A stretch of 37,457 nt of DNA from positions 1-37,457 of the forward strand of contig JAAZAP010000386.1 in NCBI GenBank assembly GCA_012514255.1, given 5' to 3'. Source of the stretch: Bacteroidales bacterium (GTDB lineage Bacteria; Bacteroidota; Bacteroidia; Bacteroidales; VadinHA17). Below are positions 25,588 through 34,782 of this stretch, one piece after another; positions within the stretch are counted from its first letter, which is position 1; every line of letters starts with the position of its first letter. The notes under the pieces were generated by a model. That model saw nothing but the letters and a program-made list of their open reading frames with translations. It did no database searches and was not told where the DNA came from. Made by a program: the position numbers and the translations under genes.

Positions 25588-27522
25588 ATGACAAGGATTT
25601 GGATTGCAGCCCTCCTGCTGCTTGCCGTAACCTCAGGTTGCGCTTCAAAAAAAACAATTATGATGACAGGGCCTGACGGCAGAATCAAGGTTGCTTTTAA
25701 TCTCACAGGAGAAGGTCAGCCGGTATATACAGTATTGTACAATGACACGGCTGTCATCACTGAAGGTAATCTCGGGATTACCAGGAGTGATGCTGATTTC
25801 TCATCAGGTCTGAGGTTTGATTCAGTGACCGGGCCAGAGGAGGTCAGGGAGAGCTATAGCCTGTTGCACGGCAAGAAGAGGGATGCATCATACAGTGCGC
25901 TAATGCATACGGTTCATCTTTCAGGTTCCTCTGGTGAGTCAATGGATATCATATTCCGGATTTCGGATGACGGGTTAGCATTTTGCTACAGATTCCCTGG
26001 AGAATCCCAAGAGATGAAATACATCACAGCCGAAAAGAGTTCATTCGGTTTTGCTGAGGGGACTCTTGCCTGGATCCAGCCGCGTGCTGCATCAAAGTCA
26101 GGCTGGAACCAGACAAATCCTTCATATGAGGAGAATTACCTGATGGAGGTGCCTCTGGCTACTGTGGCAGCTGACACCAACGGCTGGGTCTTTCCGGCCC
26201 TCTTCCGCTCCGGCAACTGCTGGGTGAACCTCACGGAGAGCTGGCCTGACCGCAACTACTGCGGCGGTCACCTTGCGAAAGGAAAGGGCGCCAATGAATT
26301 GGTGATTGCATTTCCCGAGCCCACTGAGGGTTATACCGGTGGCTCAGTATACCCGGAATCAGTGCTCCCGTGGCAGACTCCCTGGCGTATAGTAACCATG
26401 GGCAACTCCTCCGGCGTTATCGCTGAGTCAACCCATGGTACTGACCTCGCCCTGCCGCCGCAGGAAGGCGACTTCAGCTATGTCAGGCCGGGGAGGGCTG
26501 CATGGAGCTGGGCCCTGATGAAAGACGGATCAGTCAACTACGATGAGCAGAAGCGTTTCATCAACTATGCCTCGGAGATGGGATGGGAATATTGCCTCAT
26601 TGACGTTAACTGGGATCAGACCATTGGCTGGGACAGGATAGCGGAACTGGCCAGGCTGGCTGAAGAGAAAAAGGTGGGACTAATCCTCTGGTACAATTCT
26701 GCGGGCGACTGGAATACAGTCACCTATCATCCGAAGGACCGGATTCTGACGCATGAATCGAGGGAAGAGGAATTCATCAGGCTGGAGAGTCTTGGGATAA
26801 AGGGAATCAAGGTAGACTTCTTTGGTGGAGACGGACAGTCGATGATGGATTATTACCAGGATATCCTGGCCGATGCCCACCGGCACAAGCTGGTTGTAAA
26901 CTGTCACGGCTCAACCCTGCCCAGAGGGCTGCAGCGAACATGGCCCAATCTTGTTTCCATGGAAGCAATCCGGGGCTTCGAGTTTGCCACCTTTGACCAG
27001 GCAACAGCTGACCTTGTCGCTTCAAAGGCCACAACACTTGCATTTACCCGTAATGCTTTTGATCCCATGGACTTCACACCGGTCTGTTTCACGGAGTATG
27101 ATAATTTTGAACGGATGACGGGCAACGGGGCCGAGCTGGCCATGGCTGTGCTCTTCCTTTCAGGTGTGCAGCATTATGCAGAGACTCCGTACGGGATGGC
27201 GACTGTTCCAGACTATGTCAGGGAGATGATGAGAGAGATACCTGTCAGCTGGGATGAGACCAGGTTTGTTGACGGGTATCCGGGCAGGTACATCGTTCTC
27301 GCAAGGCGAACCGGAAATAACTGGTTCATAGCAGGTGTAAATGCAAAAAAGGAACCAATGAGACTCTCATTGCATTTGCCGTTCACTGTTACCGGTACCG
27401 GGACGATCATTACTGAAGGAGAGACTCTGCGGTCATTCTCAACGTCCACGGTCACGCCTGACCCGGCAGGCAATATTGCCATTGAGATGAAGCCCGGCGG
27501 AGGCTTCGTTATTAAGTTTTAG
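25588..27522 (+). CDS. GH97 glycoside hydrolase lipoprotein
   Basis: A 644-residue lipoprotein from the ATG at 25588 (frame open further upstream but inside the previous gene): TSGC with Cys18. N-terminal GH97 beta sandwich (about 20-280), then the (beta/alpha)8 barrel: AAWSWALMKDGSVNYDEQK, YCLIDVNWDQ, LILWYNSAGDW, GIKGIKVDFFGGDGQ, LVVNCHGSTLPRGLQRTWPN, MEAIRGFEF. Asp410 in KVDFF is where retaining GH97 alpha-galactosidases carry their nucleophile, with Glu459 (MEAIRG) a candidate acid/base. Inverting SusB-type enzymes lack this Asp, so an alpha-galactosidase-like retaining activity is inferred. It is paired with a GH95 gene 26 bases downstream. No SusC/SusD genes are nearby. Confidence 0.92.
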   Translation: MTRIWIAALLLLAVTSGCASKKTIMMTGPDGRIKVAFNLTGEGQPVYTVLYNDTAVITEGNLGITRSDADFSSGLRFDSVTGPEEVRESYSLLHGKKRDASYSALMHTVHLSGSSGESMDIIFRISDDGLAFCYRFPGESQEMKYITAEKSSFGFAEGTLAWIQPRAASKSGWNQTNPSYEENYLMEVPLATVAADTNGWVFPALFRSGNCWVNLTESWPDRNYCGGHLAKGKGANELVIAFPEPTEGYTGGSVYPESVLPWQTPWRIVTMGNSSGVIAESTHGTDLALPPQEGDFSYVRPGRAAWSWALMKDGSVNYDEQKRFINYASEMGWEYCLIDVNWDQTIGWDRIAELARLAEEKKVGLILWYNSAGDWNTVTYHPKDRILTHESREEEFIRLESLGIKGIKVDFFGGDGQSMMDYYQDILADAHRHKLVVNCHGSTLPRGLQRTWPNLVSMEAIRGFEFATFDQATADLVASKATTLAFTRNAFDPMDFTPVCFTEYDNFERMTGNGAELAMAVLFLSGVQHYAETPYGMATVPDYVREMMREIPVSWDETRFVDGYPGRYIVLARRTGNNWFIAGVNAKKEPMRLSLHLPFTVTGTGTIITEGETLRSFSTSTVTPDPAGNIAIEMKPGGGFVIKF

Positions 27523-27548
27523 AATTTATTTATATTCAGGTTATCCAG

Positions 27549-29954
27549 ATGAAGGTATTAAAACTGCTCCCGCTCGTGCTGGCGGTGATGTTAACCGGCT
27601 GTGGCACCGGAACCGGTCACACAGGTGATTATAAACTATTGTATGAAAGGCCCGCTGCTGAGTGGACTGAAGCCCTGCCTGTGGGTAACGGACGGCTTGG
27701 AGGGATGCTATACGGTGACCCTTCAGCGGAGCACCTGCAGGTAAATGAGGAGTCGCTCTGGGGCGGGGTGAATGTGCCCAACAATAATCCTAATGCCCTT
27801 GAGAACCTGCCACGGATACGGGAACTGATACTCGAAGGGAAGATCCCGGAGGCATATGAGCTCTCAGAAAAGTACCTGTCAGGGATACCGGGAAAAACAT
27901 GGTCATACCAGACTGTGGGAGATATATTCTTCCGGTTTGCAGATACTGCCGCTATTACTGATTATCGCCGCGAACTTGACCTTGCAACGGGCATCGCCGG
28001 CGTCAGCTTCAAAAGGAACGGGAAGAAGATTAAATATGAGGTTTATGTACCTGCCGGAGAAGACCTGATGGTTATCACGATGCGGTCGCAGGTTGAGGGT
28101 GGTCTTGATATGGATATTATGCTGGCCCGGTCGCAGGGTGATAGTATTACTGTCACGGACAGTCTGAAGACCCTTCCGAAGGATGCCGTAATAACGGTCT
28201 CTGACAACAGGATAGACATGGAGGGGCAGATAATTGATCCTGAAGACCCTGAGAAAGGTCCCGGCGGCGAACATATGAAATTCTATGCATCGTTGATCGT
28301 CATCAGCTGCGACGGCGAGTTGAAGGCTGGCGAAGAAAGCCTGAATTACACAGGCGGAACTGAGATGACACTCTTCTTCAACGCCCGAACCGATTATAAC
28401 ATTGATCTGCTGAACTTTGACAGGACTATTGATCCAAGGAAGGAGTGCACGGAAGCCATCAGCAAAGCCTCGTGGAAATCGTTTTCAAAGATCCGCAAGG
28501 AGCACATCAGAGAACACTCCGCCATGTTCAACAGGGTTGATCTTGACCTTGGAGGAAACCCCGACCTGAATGAGCTTCCGACGGATGAAAGACTGAAACG
28601 GTTTCAGGAGGGAGGTGAGGATCCGGGATTGATTGCCACCTATTTCCAGTACGGACGTTACCTGCTAATGGGCTCTTCTCGCCATCCGGCGCAACTGCCT
28701 GCAAATCTGCAGGGTATATGGAACAAGGATATTTCTGCCCCGTGGAATTCTGATTATCACACCAACATAAATCTCCAGATGAATTACTGGCCGGCGGAGG
28801 TTTGCAACCTGAGTGAGGCTACCGGTCCGCTGATACGGTTCATGGAGGTGCTGACCGGCCCGGGAAGTGTGACAGCGAACGAAACCTACGGTGCGAAGGG
28901 GTGGACTTTGCATCATACTACGGATGTCTTCGGCAAGACTGCGGTGCTTGACGGGGTTTACTGGGGGATGTTTCCCCTCGGGGGTGCCTGGATGACACTG
29001 CCACTATGGGAACATTACGAGTTTACAAATGATACTGCATATCTTCGTGAGCGGGCCTATCCCGTTATAAAGGGAGCCGCGGAGTTTATAGGGACTTTTT
29101 TGGTTCCCGACAACCATGGCAGGCTGGTCACTGTCCCCTCCTACTCTCCGGAGAACAGTTATATTGACCCGGTCTCGGGTAAGGAATTCAAGCTTACTTA
29201 CGCACCTTCAATGGATAACCAGATTATCCGCGAGGTTCTCGGCAACTGCAGGAAGGCTGCAGAGATTCTTGGAACTGACCGTGAGTGGGCTGATTCGCTG
29301 CAGTTCGTCCTGGACAGGGTTCCTTCCGACAGGGTGGCATCCAACGGCACAATTGCCGAATGGATTGAAGAGTATGCTGAGGCGGAGCCGGGGCACAGGC
29401 ACATGTCTCATCTCTTCGCCCTGCATCCCGGAACACAGATAACCCCTGACACGCCGGAGCTGTACGCTGCGGCGCGCCGGACACTTGAGCGGCGGCTGGA
29501 GAACGGCGGCGGTCATACCGGCTGGAGCAGGGCGTGGATCATCAACTTCTATGCACGGCTTCTTGACGGCGACGAGGCATACACGCATCTCAGGCAACTG
29601 CTTGAGAAGTCGACCCTGCCAAACCTCTTTGACAACCACCCTCCGTTCCAGATCGATGGCAACTTCGGAGGTACGGCAGGAATCGCCGAGATGCTTCTCC
29701 AGAGCCACGACGGGGTAGTGCAGGTTTTGCCGGCACTGCCGGCACCATGGCCTGAGGGGAAGGTAACAGGACTCAAGGCCAGGGGCAATTTCGAGGTCGG
29801 GATAGAGTGGCGCGCCGGTGTTGCCGAAGAGATCACTGTGAAATCACTCTCCGGGGCACCGCTGAACCTGTCCTATCGCGGAAATCTTAATACAATGGAA
29901 ACTGAAAAAGGAGTTACATACAGATTTGACAGCAACCTGAAATGGATAAAGTAA
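27549..29954 (+). CDS. GH95 alpha-L-fucosidase/alpha-L-galactosidase-type lipoprotein
   Basis: An 801-residue lipoprotein (LTGC, Cys18), complete GH95. The N-terminal beta domain starts [25 protein letters not shown], then ESLWGG. The (alpha/alpha)6 barrel carries the catalytic set: Asn406 and Asn408 in NINLQMNYW, Glu535 in YSPENSY, and Asp703 in [11 protein letters not shown]. These correspond to the Asn421/Asn423/Glu566/Asp766 set of the Bifidobacterium AfcA enzyme. A C-terminal beta domain ([16 protein letters not shown]) follows. Inverting action on terminal alpha-1,2-linked fucose or L-galactose is expected. Its last 13 bases overlap the next gene. Confidence 0.94.
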   Translation: MKVLKLLPLVLAVMLTGCGTGTGHTGDYKLLYERPAAEWTEALPVGNGRLGGMLYGDPSAEHLQVNEESLWGGVNVPNNNPNALENLPRIRELILEGKIPEAYELSEKYLSGIPGKTWSYQTVGDIFFRFADTAAITDYRRELDLATGIAGVSFKRNGKKIKYEVYVPAGEDLMVITMRSQVEGGLDMDIMLARSQGDSITVTDSLKTLPKDAVITVSDNRIDMEGQIIDPEDPEKGPGGEHMKFYASLIVISCDGELKAGEESLNYTGGTEMTLFFNARTDYNIDLLNFDRTIDPRKECTEAISKASWKSFSKIRKEHIREHSAMFNRVDLDLGGNPDLNELPTDERLKRFQEGGEDPGLIATYFQYGRYLLMGSSRHPAQLPANLQGIWNKDISAPWNSDYHTNINLQMNYWPAEVCNLSEATGPLIRFMEVLTGPGSVTANETYGAKGWTLHHTTDVFGKTAVLDGVYWGMFPLGGAWMTLPLWEHYEFTNDTAYLRERAYPVIKGAAEFIGTFLVPDNHGRLVTVPSYSPENSYIDPVSGKEFKLTYAPSMDNQIIREVLGNCRKAAEILGTDREWADSLQFVLDRVPSDRVASNGTIAEWIEEYAEAEPGHRHMSHLFALHPGTQITPDTPELYAAARRTLERRLENGGGHTGWSRAWIINFYARLLDGDEAYTHLRQLLEKSTLPNLFDNHPPFQIDGNFGGTAGIAEMLLQSHDGVVQVLPALPAPWPEGKVTGLKARGNFEVGIEWRAGVAEEITVKSLSGAPLNLSYRGNLNTMETEKGVTYRFDSNLKWIK

Positions 29955-30490
29955 TCTTCTTCATTGCCCTAAGCCTGCCGGTAATATTCTTTTCAAAGAA
30001 GAGTCTCTTTGAGCCTCACAGCCATGGATTTACAAGATTTTTCAGCTGGGAATGCATCATTATCCTTTTCGTGTTCAATTACACGGTGTGGTTCAAGGAA
30101 CCATTCTCGGTGAAACAGATAATATCATGGCTGATGCTGTATGTCTCACTGTGGTTTGTGATTGAACCAGTTGTGAGGTTAAGGCGGGCCAGGAAACCGG
30201 ATGTGGTGAGGGTCGACGAGAAGCTGTTCAGGTTCGAGAAGACAACCGAGCTGGTCACTTCAGGCATATACAAATACATCAGGCATCCGATGTATTCATC
30301 GCTCCTGTTTCTGACATGGGGCATCTGGTTCAAGCAGCCGCTCTGGTATACACTTCCAGTGGCGTTACTGGCATCATGGTTGCTATGGCTGACGGCCCTC
30401 CGTGACGAGAAGGAGTGTTTGGCCTGGTTCGGGGAGAAATACACTGAATACATGAAAGGGACTAAGAGACTTATCCCTTTCATCCTGTGA
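29942..30490 (+). CDS. isoprenylcysteine carboxyl methyltransferase-like membrane protein
   Basis: A 182-residue protein with about five membrane helices. The C-terminal half is the ICMT/phospholipid methyltransferase core: TSGIYKYIRHPMYSSLLFLTWG, with the conserved RHPxY, and RDEKECLAWFGEKYTEYMKGTKRLIPFI, the second part of the S-adenosylmethionine and substrate site. Bacterial members (NnrU/MT-A70-unrelated 'isoprenylcysteine carboxyl methyltransferase family') probably methylate lipids or small membrane molecules. The gene overlaps the GH95 gene by 13 bases and ends the long + strand unit, facing an S9 peptidase. Confidence 0.87.
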   Translation: MDKVIFFIALSLPVIFFSKKSLFEPHSHGFTRFFSWECIIILFVFNYTVWFKEPFSVKQIISWLMLYVSLWFVIEPVVRLRRARKPDVVRVDEKLFRFEKTTELVTSGIYKYIRHPMYSSLLFLTWGIWFKQPLWYTLPVALLASWLLWLTALRDEKECLAWFGEKYTEYMKGTKRLIPFIL

Positions 30491-30549
30491 GGCCGCAGGA
30501 GGTCCGGGAGGTTGACGGCCGCATCCGGCAGCCCCAAGGCACTTCCCGA

Positions 30550-33054
30550 TCAAAGATTCTTGTCAGGGTACATCTCGTTCCAGTGCTGTGGCTGGTTCTT
30601 GAGTTTCATGTCAAACCATGACATGATCGTATTATGCCACTCGATTCTTTTTTTGTAGTCAAGGATATGATGGTTTTCGCCACTTACAAGGACCATCTCC
30701 ACATCTTTTCCCAGGATTTTGAGGGCTGCATAATACTGCAGGCTCTCGCCAACGGGTACGTTGGTATCAGCCGTTCCGTGGAGGAGCAGTATAGAGTTAC
30801 TGAATTTGTCAGCATTGAATAGCGGGCTGTTTTCCACGTATATATCCCGTCTGTTCCAGGGATAGCTCCCTTTGGTGGCGCCTGAGCTGTATGAATAGCC
30901 CCAGTATCCCTCACCCCAGTAGCTTGTAATGTCACTGATGCCGGCATGGGCAATTGCTGTCCGGAAAATATCGGTACGGGTCTGTAGCATCATCGTGGTG
31001 AATCCGCCATATGAAGCGCCAATACATCCTACATTGGCAGCATCGGCAGACGGGAATGCTTTCAGGAACTTCTTTGTACCCTCGATTATATCATCAATTG
31101 CCTCGCGTCCCCAACCATTTACATGCAGGGCAGAGAAATCCTGCCCGAATCCCGTTGATCCGGCGGGCTGCAATACATAAACCATATACCCTTCAGCAGC
31201 CCATATTCCCTTTGGATAACGGCCCCCGAAAGACCTGTCTGTTGGAGATGTCCCGCCATAGAAGTTTACAATCAGGGGGTACTTTTTAGACGGGTCATAA
31301 TTCACCGGGTAGTATACCCTTCCATAAATGGTTGTTCCCCGCGAGTTTTTGAAATTCCATTCCTCAGTCCGCCCGGACAACACATCTGCCATACGGTCTG
31401 TGCCCGGATCAGAGAGCAACGTTGATTCCCCGGTTGCAAGGTCAATTGCATAGAGCTTTCCCGGTGTGCTGATGCTGGTGCCCCGGAGGACAGCAACGTT
31501 TTTGTTTTCTGCATAGTCAACGGAAGTGATCACCTCCACCGGTACGTCGATTTTTGTAAAGCTCCGCTTTTTCGGGTCAAGCCTGTAGAGATTCACATAA
31601 TCGCGTTCGGTAGCTGTCAGGTAAATTTTGCCGTCCACTGCCCAGTGGGCCATCCCGGCTGCCGGGTCAAAATTGCGGGTGAGAGGCTCAGCTTTTCTGG
31701 TCTCCAGGTCAAAAAGATAAAGCTGTGTATCATAGCTGTTTGGAATCCTGCCCTCGCTCACCTTCACCCCCAGGCTGCCGAAAGTCTCCGGGCCGCCTGA
31801 TACCAGCAGTTGTGTTCCGTCAGGCGAGTACTGGCATGAACCGCCGTACAGCTTGTCCTTCCAGATTGTATCGAGGCGCATAGTGCTGATTTCCAGTTCA
31901 TAGAGAGTCTGTTTGGAGAAAGGAACCTCGCTGTAGTCCTGCCGTGAGATGGAGAAGAGCACCCTCCGGCCGTCGGGGCTGATGGCGTGCAACATGGCTG
32001 ATTGTGATCCGGCGGTAAGCGGTTGTGACAGCTTCGTGCCAGGATTATAGATATACAGGTAGCTCCGGTTGCGCGTTCCCGGGATACGGTCGTCATTGTC
32101 AAAAACCCGTTTCAGATCGCCTGTTTTCTCGGCCTCCTCATTTCGTGAGTAGACAAAATAATCTTCCGCCGGTGACCAGACAATGCGGCCGGGTGATTTC
32201 AGCCCGGATGCGGCAACGGTTTCCGTTCCGGTCTGCAAGTCATACAGGATCACATCGCTCGTCCCCTCCCTGTCGACCTGGTAATAAAATCGGTCGGACT
32301 GTGGCATCCAGTCGGCACGGAGGGCATTGTTCCGCAGTGCGAACAGGTTTCTGTTCAGCTCCATATCATATACCATGAATGAGCTCTGTGGTTTCCCGCT
32401 CCCCGGCAAAACCTCACTTGTCTGGATAAGAAGGTATTTACCTGAAGGTGAAAGCCTTGCTCCTGATATGCTCACTACTTCAAGGATATCGTTGATTGTA
32501 AGTGTCCGGCCGGGGCTTGTGCTCCATGCAAGCACTGCCGAATCAGTTGCTGCTGATATGTCAGCACCGAACCTGAGTGTTTTCTCCGTGCTGATGAGTT
32601 TCAGGCTCAGCTCATGAATGCCTGTTCCCAGGGTCAGATCAATCTTGACAGGCCGGTCCGAGGGTTTGCCCTGTGATTTCACCTTTTTGCCGTTGAGGCT
32701 CAGCTCGAAAATCGCATTGGTTGAAACATTAACCGAGGCTTTTGTCCAGCGGTCGCTGCTGATGAAACCGGCCATCCGGATCAGCTGGTTCTCGCTGTCG
32801 ACTGATGTGATAAGGCTGTCGCCCGGCAGGGTGACAACCGGCCATGTTTTCAGGTCAGTATCATCAGCCTGCACATTTTCAAGAAGGGCTGCCGTATCAA
32901 ATTTTTTACCGTCAACCGATGGTTGATCAGCAAAGAACGGCAGAGAGAGCTGGTTAACCCCGGAGATTCTCCAGTCATGACATTCAGTTTTGTTTTGCGC
33001 AGTTGCCACTCCTGCAATCAGCAGCAGGATTAAAAGGCCGGTGAGTTTTTTCAT
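30550..33054 (-). CDS. S9 family prolyl oligopeptidase-like exported peptidase
   Basis: An 834-residue exported protein with a signal peptide ending VATAQ (about residue 20). An N-terminal insert (about 21-185, beta-rich) precedes an eight-bladed propeller with WSPAEDYFVYSRN and YSPDGTQLLVSGG repeats, then the alpha/beta hydrolase domain (about 560-815). Catalytic triad: Ser681 in GASYGG, Asp763 in HGTADTNVP, His795 in GENHH. It resembles the DPP/acylaminoacyl-peptidase branch of S9 common in Bacteroidota periplasms. Substrate unknown; release of dipeptides or acylated residues is likely. It lies 73 bases after the M81-like remnant on the same strand. Confidence 0.93.
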   Translation of the reverse strand: MKKLTGLLILLLIAGVATAQNKTECHDWRISGVNQLSLPFFADQPSVDGKKFDTAALLENVQADDTDLKTWPVVTLPGDSLITSVDSENQLIRMAGFISSDRWTKASVNVSTNAIFELSLNGKKVKSQGKPSDRPVKIDLTLGTGIHELSLKLISTEKTLRFGADISAATDSAVLAWSTSPGRTLTINDILEVVSISGARLSPSGKYLLIQTSEVLPGSGKPQSSFMVYDMELNRNLFALRNNALRADWMPQSDRFYYQVDREGTSDVILYDLQTGTETVAASGLKSPGRIVWSPAEDYFVYSRNEEAEKTGDLKRVFDNDDRIPGTRNRSYLYIYNPGTKLSQPLTAGSQSAMLHAISPDGRRVLFSISRQDYSEVPFSKQTLYELEISTMRLDTIWKDKLYGGSCQYSPDGTQLLVSGGPETFGSLGVKVSEGRIPNSYDTQLYLFDLETRKAEPLTRNFDPAAGMAHWAVDGKIYLTATERDYVNLYRLDPKKRSFTKIDVPVEVITSVDYAENKNVAVLRGTSISTPGKLYAIDLATGESTLLSDPGTDRMADVLSGRTEEWNFKNSRGTTIYGRVYYPVNYDPSKKYPLIVNFYGGTSPTDRSFGGRYPKGIWAAEGYMVYVLQPAGSTGFGQDFSALHVNGWGREAIDDIIEGTKKFLKAFPSADAANVGCIGASYGGFTTMMLQTRTDIFRTAIAHAGISDITSYWGEGYWGYSYSSGATKGSYPWNRRDIYVENSPLFNADKFSNSILLLHGTADTNVPVGESLQYYAALKILGKDVEMVLVSGENHHILDYKKRIEWHNTIMSWFDMKLKNQPQHWNEMYPDKNL

Positions 33055-33127
33055 CGTATTTGGTTTTTATTGAATTCGGTTGTATTTGAGGGAAAGCCAA
33101 ATGGCCTATTTCCAGCTGTCAATTTAA

Positions 33128-33637
33128 TCAAGCGGGTAGATTGGCCTGGGGATGTTCACATATTTCAGAGCAAACGGATCGATACTCCGGGAAGAAGGAT
33201 ACGGAGCGAACGTCAGGCTGCTTCTCCATCTTCTTCATTGAAGCAAATATCTTGCGGAATGGAGGCAGGAAGTCTACGTTTATTCCGCCGCCTTTAAGCA
33301 GTTTCATCTTGTTTACAACCATTACAGGGTCGATCTCGTCCTGGACTGTCCTTATCAGGAGGTCGCCCGCCTTAAAGGCTGTCTTGAAATGGTCACGGTG
33401 GGAGTTGGTATGGTAACCGACGATAATGTCTGCATTTTCAGCCCTGAAGTTTACCTCGGTTGTTATCACCGGGGAGAAGCTGTTCACCTCGTGCATGAAT
33501 TCAGCATAGAGAATTACCTGTTGCCCGGCGGGACTGACAGAAGTATTTTCTCCGGAACAGGCTGAAAAAGCGAGGGTAACAGCCGTAACAAAGCCATAAA
33601 TTACTGGAATAAAACGGTTTACTGATCTGGCTTTCAT
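33128..33637 (-). pseudogene. deleted and truncated remnant of M81 (MlrC-like) metallopeptidase
   Basis: A 169-residue product from the ATG at 33637 with a lipoprotein-like signal (AFSAC, Cys27). Residues 41-64 match the start of M81/MlrC-type proteins (ILYAEFMHEVNSFSPVITTEVNF). Residues 67-150 match a region that lies more than 100 residues further on (ENADIIVGYHTNSHRDHFKTAFKAGDLLIRT, VMVVNKMKLLKGGGINVDFLPPFRKIF). The end (RSVCSEICEHPQANLPA) departs from the family, and about 300 C-terminal residues are missing with no space for them before the S9 gene. An in-frame internal loss plus a C-terminal truncation indicates a decayed gene. A TTG at 33658 would extend it by seven residues. Confidence 0.7.
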
Positions 33638-33655
33638 AAGTATCTGTATATTTAA

Positions 33656-33663
33656 CAAAAATA
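33656..33663 (-). promoter_or_regulatory. -7-like element upstream of the M81 remnant
   Basis: Read on the minus strand this is TATTTTTG, a full TAnnTTTG match, 18 bases before the ATG at 33637. It sits just before the stop of the upstream hydrolase. The match is in an A/T-rich run, so it is only suggestive. Confidence 0.3.
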
Positions 33664-33673
33664 GGAAAAACTT

Positions 33674-34600
33674 TTATTCCGGTTCAGGTAACGGGCATGA
33701 GCGCATCCAGGTCACTGCCTCATCGGCAGCAAGGGTCTGATTGAACAGGCGTCCGCCGGAGGTATCGCCTTTCAGGAAACAATTGAGCCAGGGTATAATA
33801 TACCTTGCAAGTATTGCAGTCTGCTCTTCGGTGTTAAGTCCTCTTTTGCAACCTGCCAGTCTTTCGGCAGTGAAGCACTTGCGGCTGTCGCCCATACCGC
33901 AGTGTGATCCGTTGATTATAGAGATATATGTCTTGTCCTTCGCAGCCGACCGCTCATACATTGGCAAATGGTTTCTCGCGGGTGAAGTAATGCAGTCGCT
34001 GGTGCCTGAAAAGATAAGTGTCGGGATCCTCACTCGTGAGGCGGCCTCTATAGCTGAAGGTCTGATCTGATATGGAGTCAGGGCGATGACTGCATCAACA
34101 TCAGGGTTGTCAGCGGCAGCATGAAACATTGCTCCCCCTCCCATGCTGTGCCCCATCAGACAGCAGAGAGTATCGACAATGCCGTACAGGGGTGAGGCAG
34201 GGTCAGTTCCAAGTCCGGCAACCGATGCCGCAAGGAACCTGACCTCATCGGCATAGCCCCTATGTGATGGCAGCGGGCCTTCGAAAGTGGTCAGGTTGAG
34301 CATTATATATCCAGCCGGCACCAGAATTTCCACCAGGTTGCCGTATTGGTCTCCCGGGTGCTGGTATCCGTGTGCAAAACAGATTACAGGAAACCTGCGG
34401 TCAGTCATTCCGGAGGATGCAGGATTCACCACGGGAGTGACGACAGGGTAGTAAGCCTCGAATTTCACCTTCCTGTTGCTCCGGGCTTCATCCCTGAGCA
34501 TCATGCTAATGTGGCCAACAGAATACTGCCCTGAAGCAGTAATGCAACTTATTATCGCTGTAAAAAATATGATTGCCCTGGGAGAAGATATATTAAGCAT
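33674..34600 (-). CDS. exported alpha/beta hydrolase (chlorophyllase/dienelactone hydrolase-like)
   Basis: A 308-residue protein with a signal peptide ending TASGQ (about residue 25). Alpha/beta hydrolase features: FPVICFAHGYQHPGDQYG (oxyanion region), nucleophile Ser in GHSMGGGAMFHAAA, the acid in LIFSGTSDCITSP, and His in INGSHCGMGD. Four Cys near the C terminus (CCL, HCGMG, KCF, GCKRG) could form disulfides in the periplasm. It resembles PET hydrolase/chlorophyllase-like lipase groups in layout only; substrate unknown. An in-frame GTG at 34624 would add eight residues; the ATG gives a normal signal peptide. It heads a minus-strand group with the M81 remnant and the S9 peptidase. Confidence 0.87.
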   Translation of the reverse strand: MLNISSPRAIIFFTAIISCITASGQYSVGHISMMLRDEARSNRKVKFEAYYPVVTPVVNPASSGMTDRRFPVICFAHGYQHPGDQYGNLVEILVPAGYIMLNLTTFEGPLPSHRGYADEVRFLAASVAGLGTDPASPLYGIVDTLCCLMGHSMGGGAMFHAAADNPDVDAVIALTPYQIRPSAIEAASRVRIPTLIFSGTSDCITSPARNHLPMYERSAAKDKTYISIINGSHCGMGDSRKCFTAERLAGCKRGLNTEEQTAILARYIIPWLNCFLKGDTSGGRLFNQTLAADEAVTWMRSCPLPEPE

Positions 34601-34782
34601 GATGTTTTGGATGGTTTCCTGCACCCCGGGTGCAGGGAGATGCCAAATTACTCAATATTTCGATCTGTGGCAAGGGTGTGCATTTTCCTGCATTATGGTT
34701 TAGAAATGATTGTTATTTTTACAGTGTGCTGCGGGGGGGGGTACCTGACCCACCGTACCTGGCAGCAGGCAAACCTTGCTCT

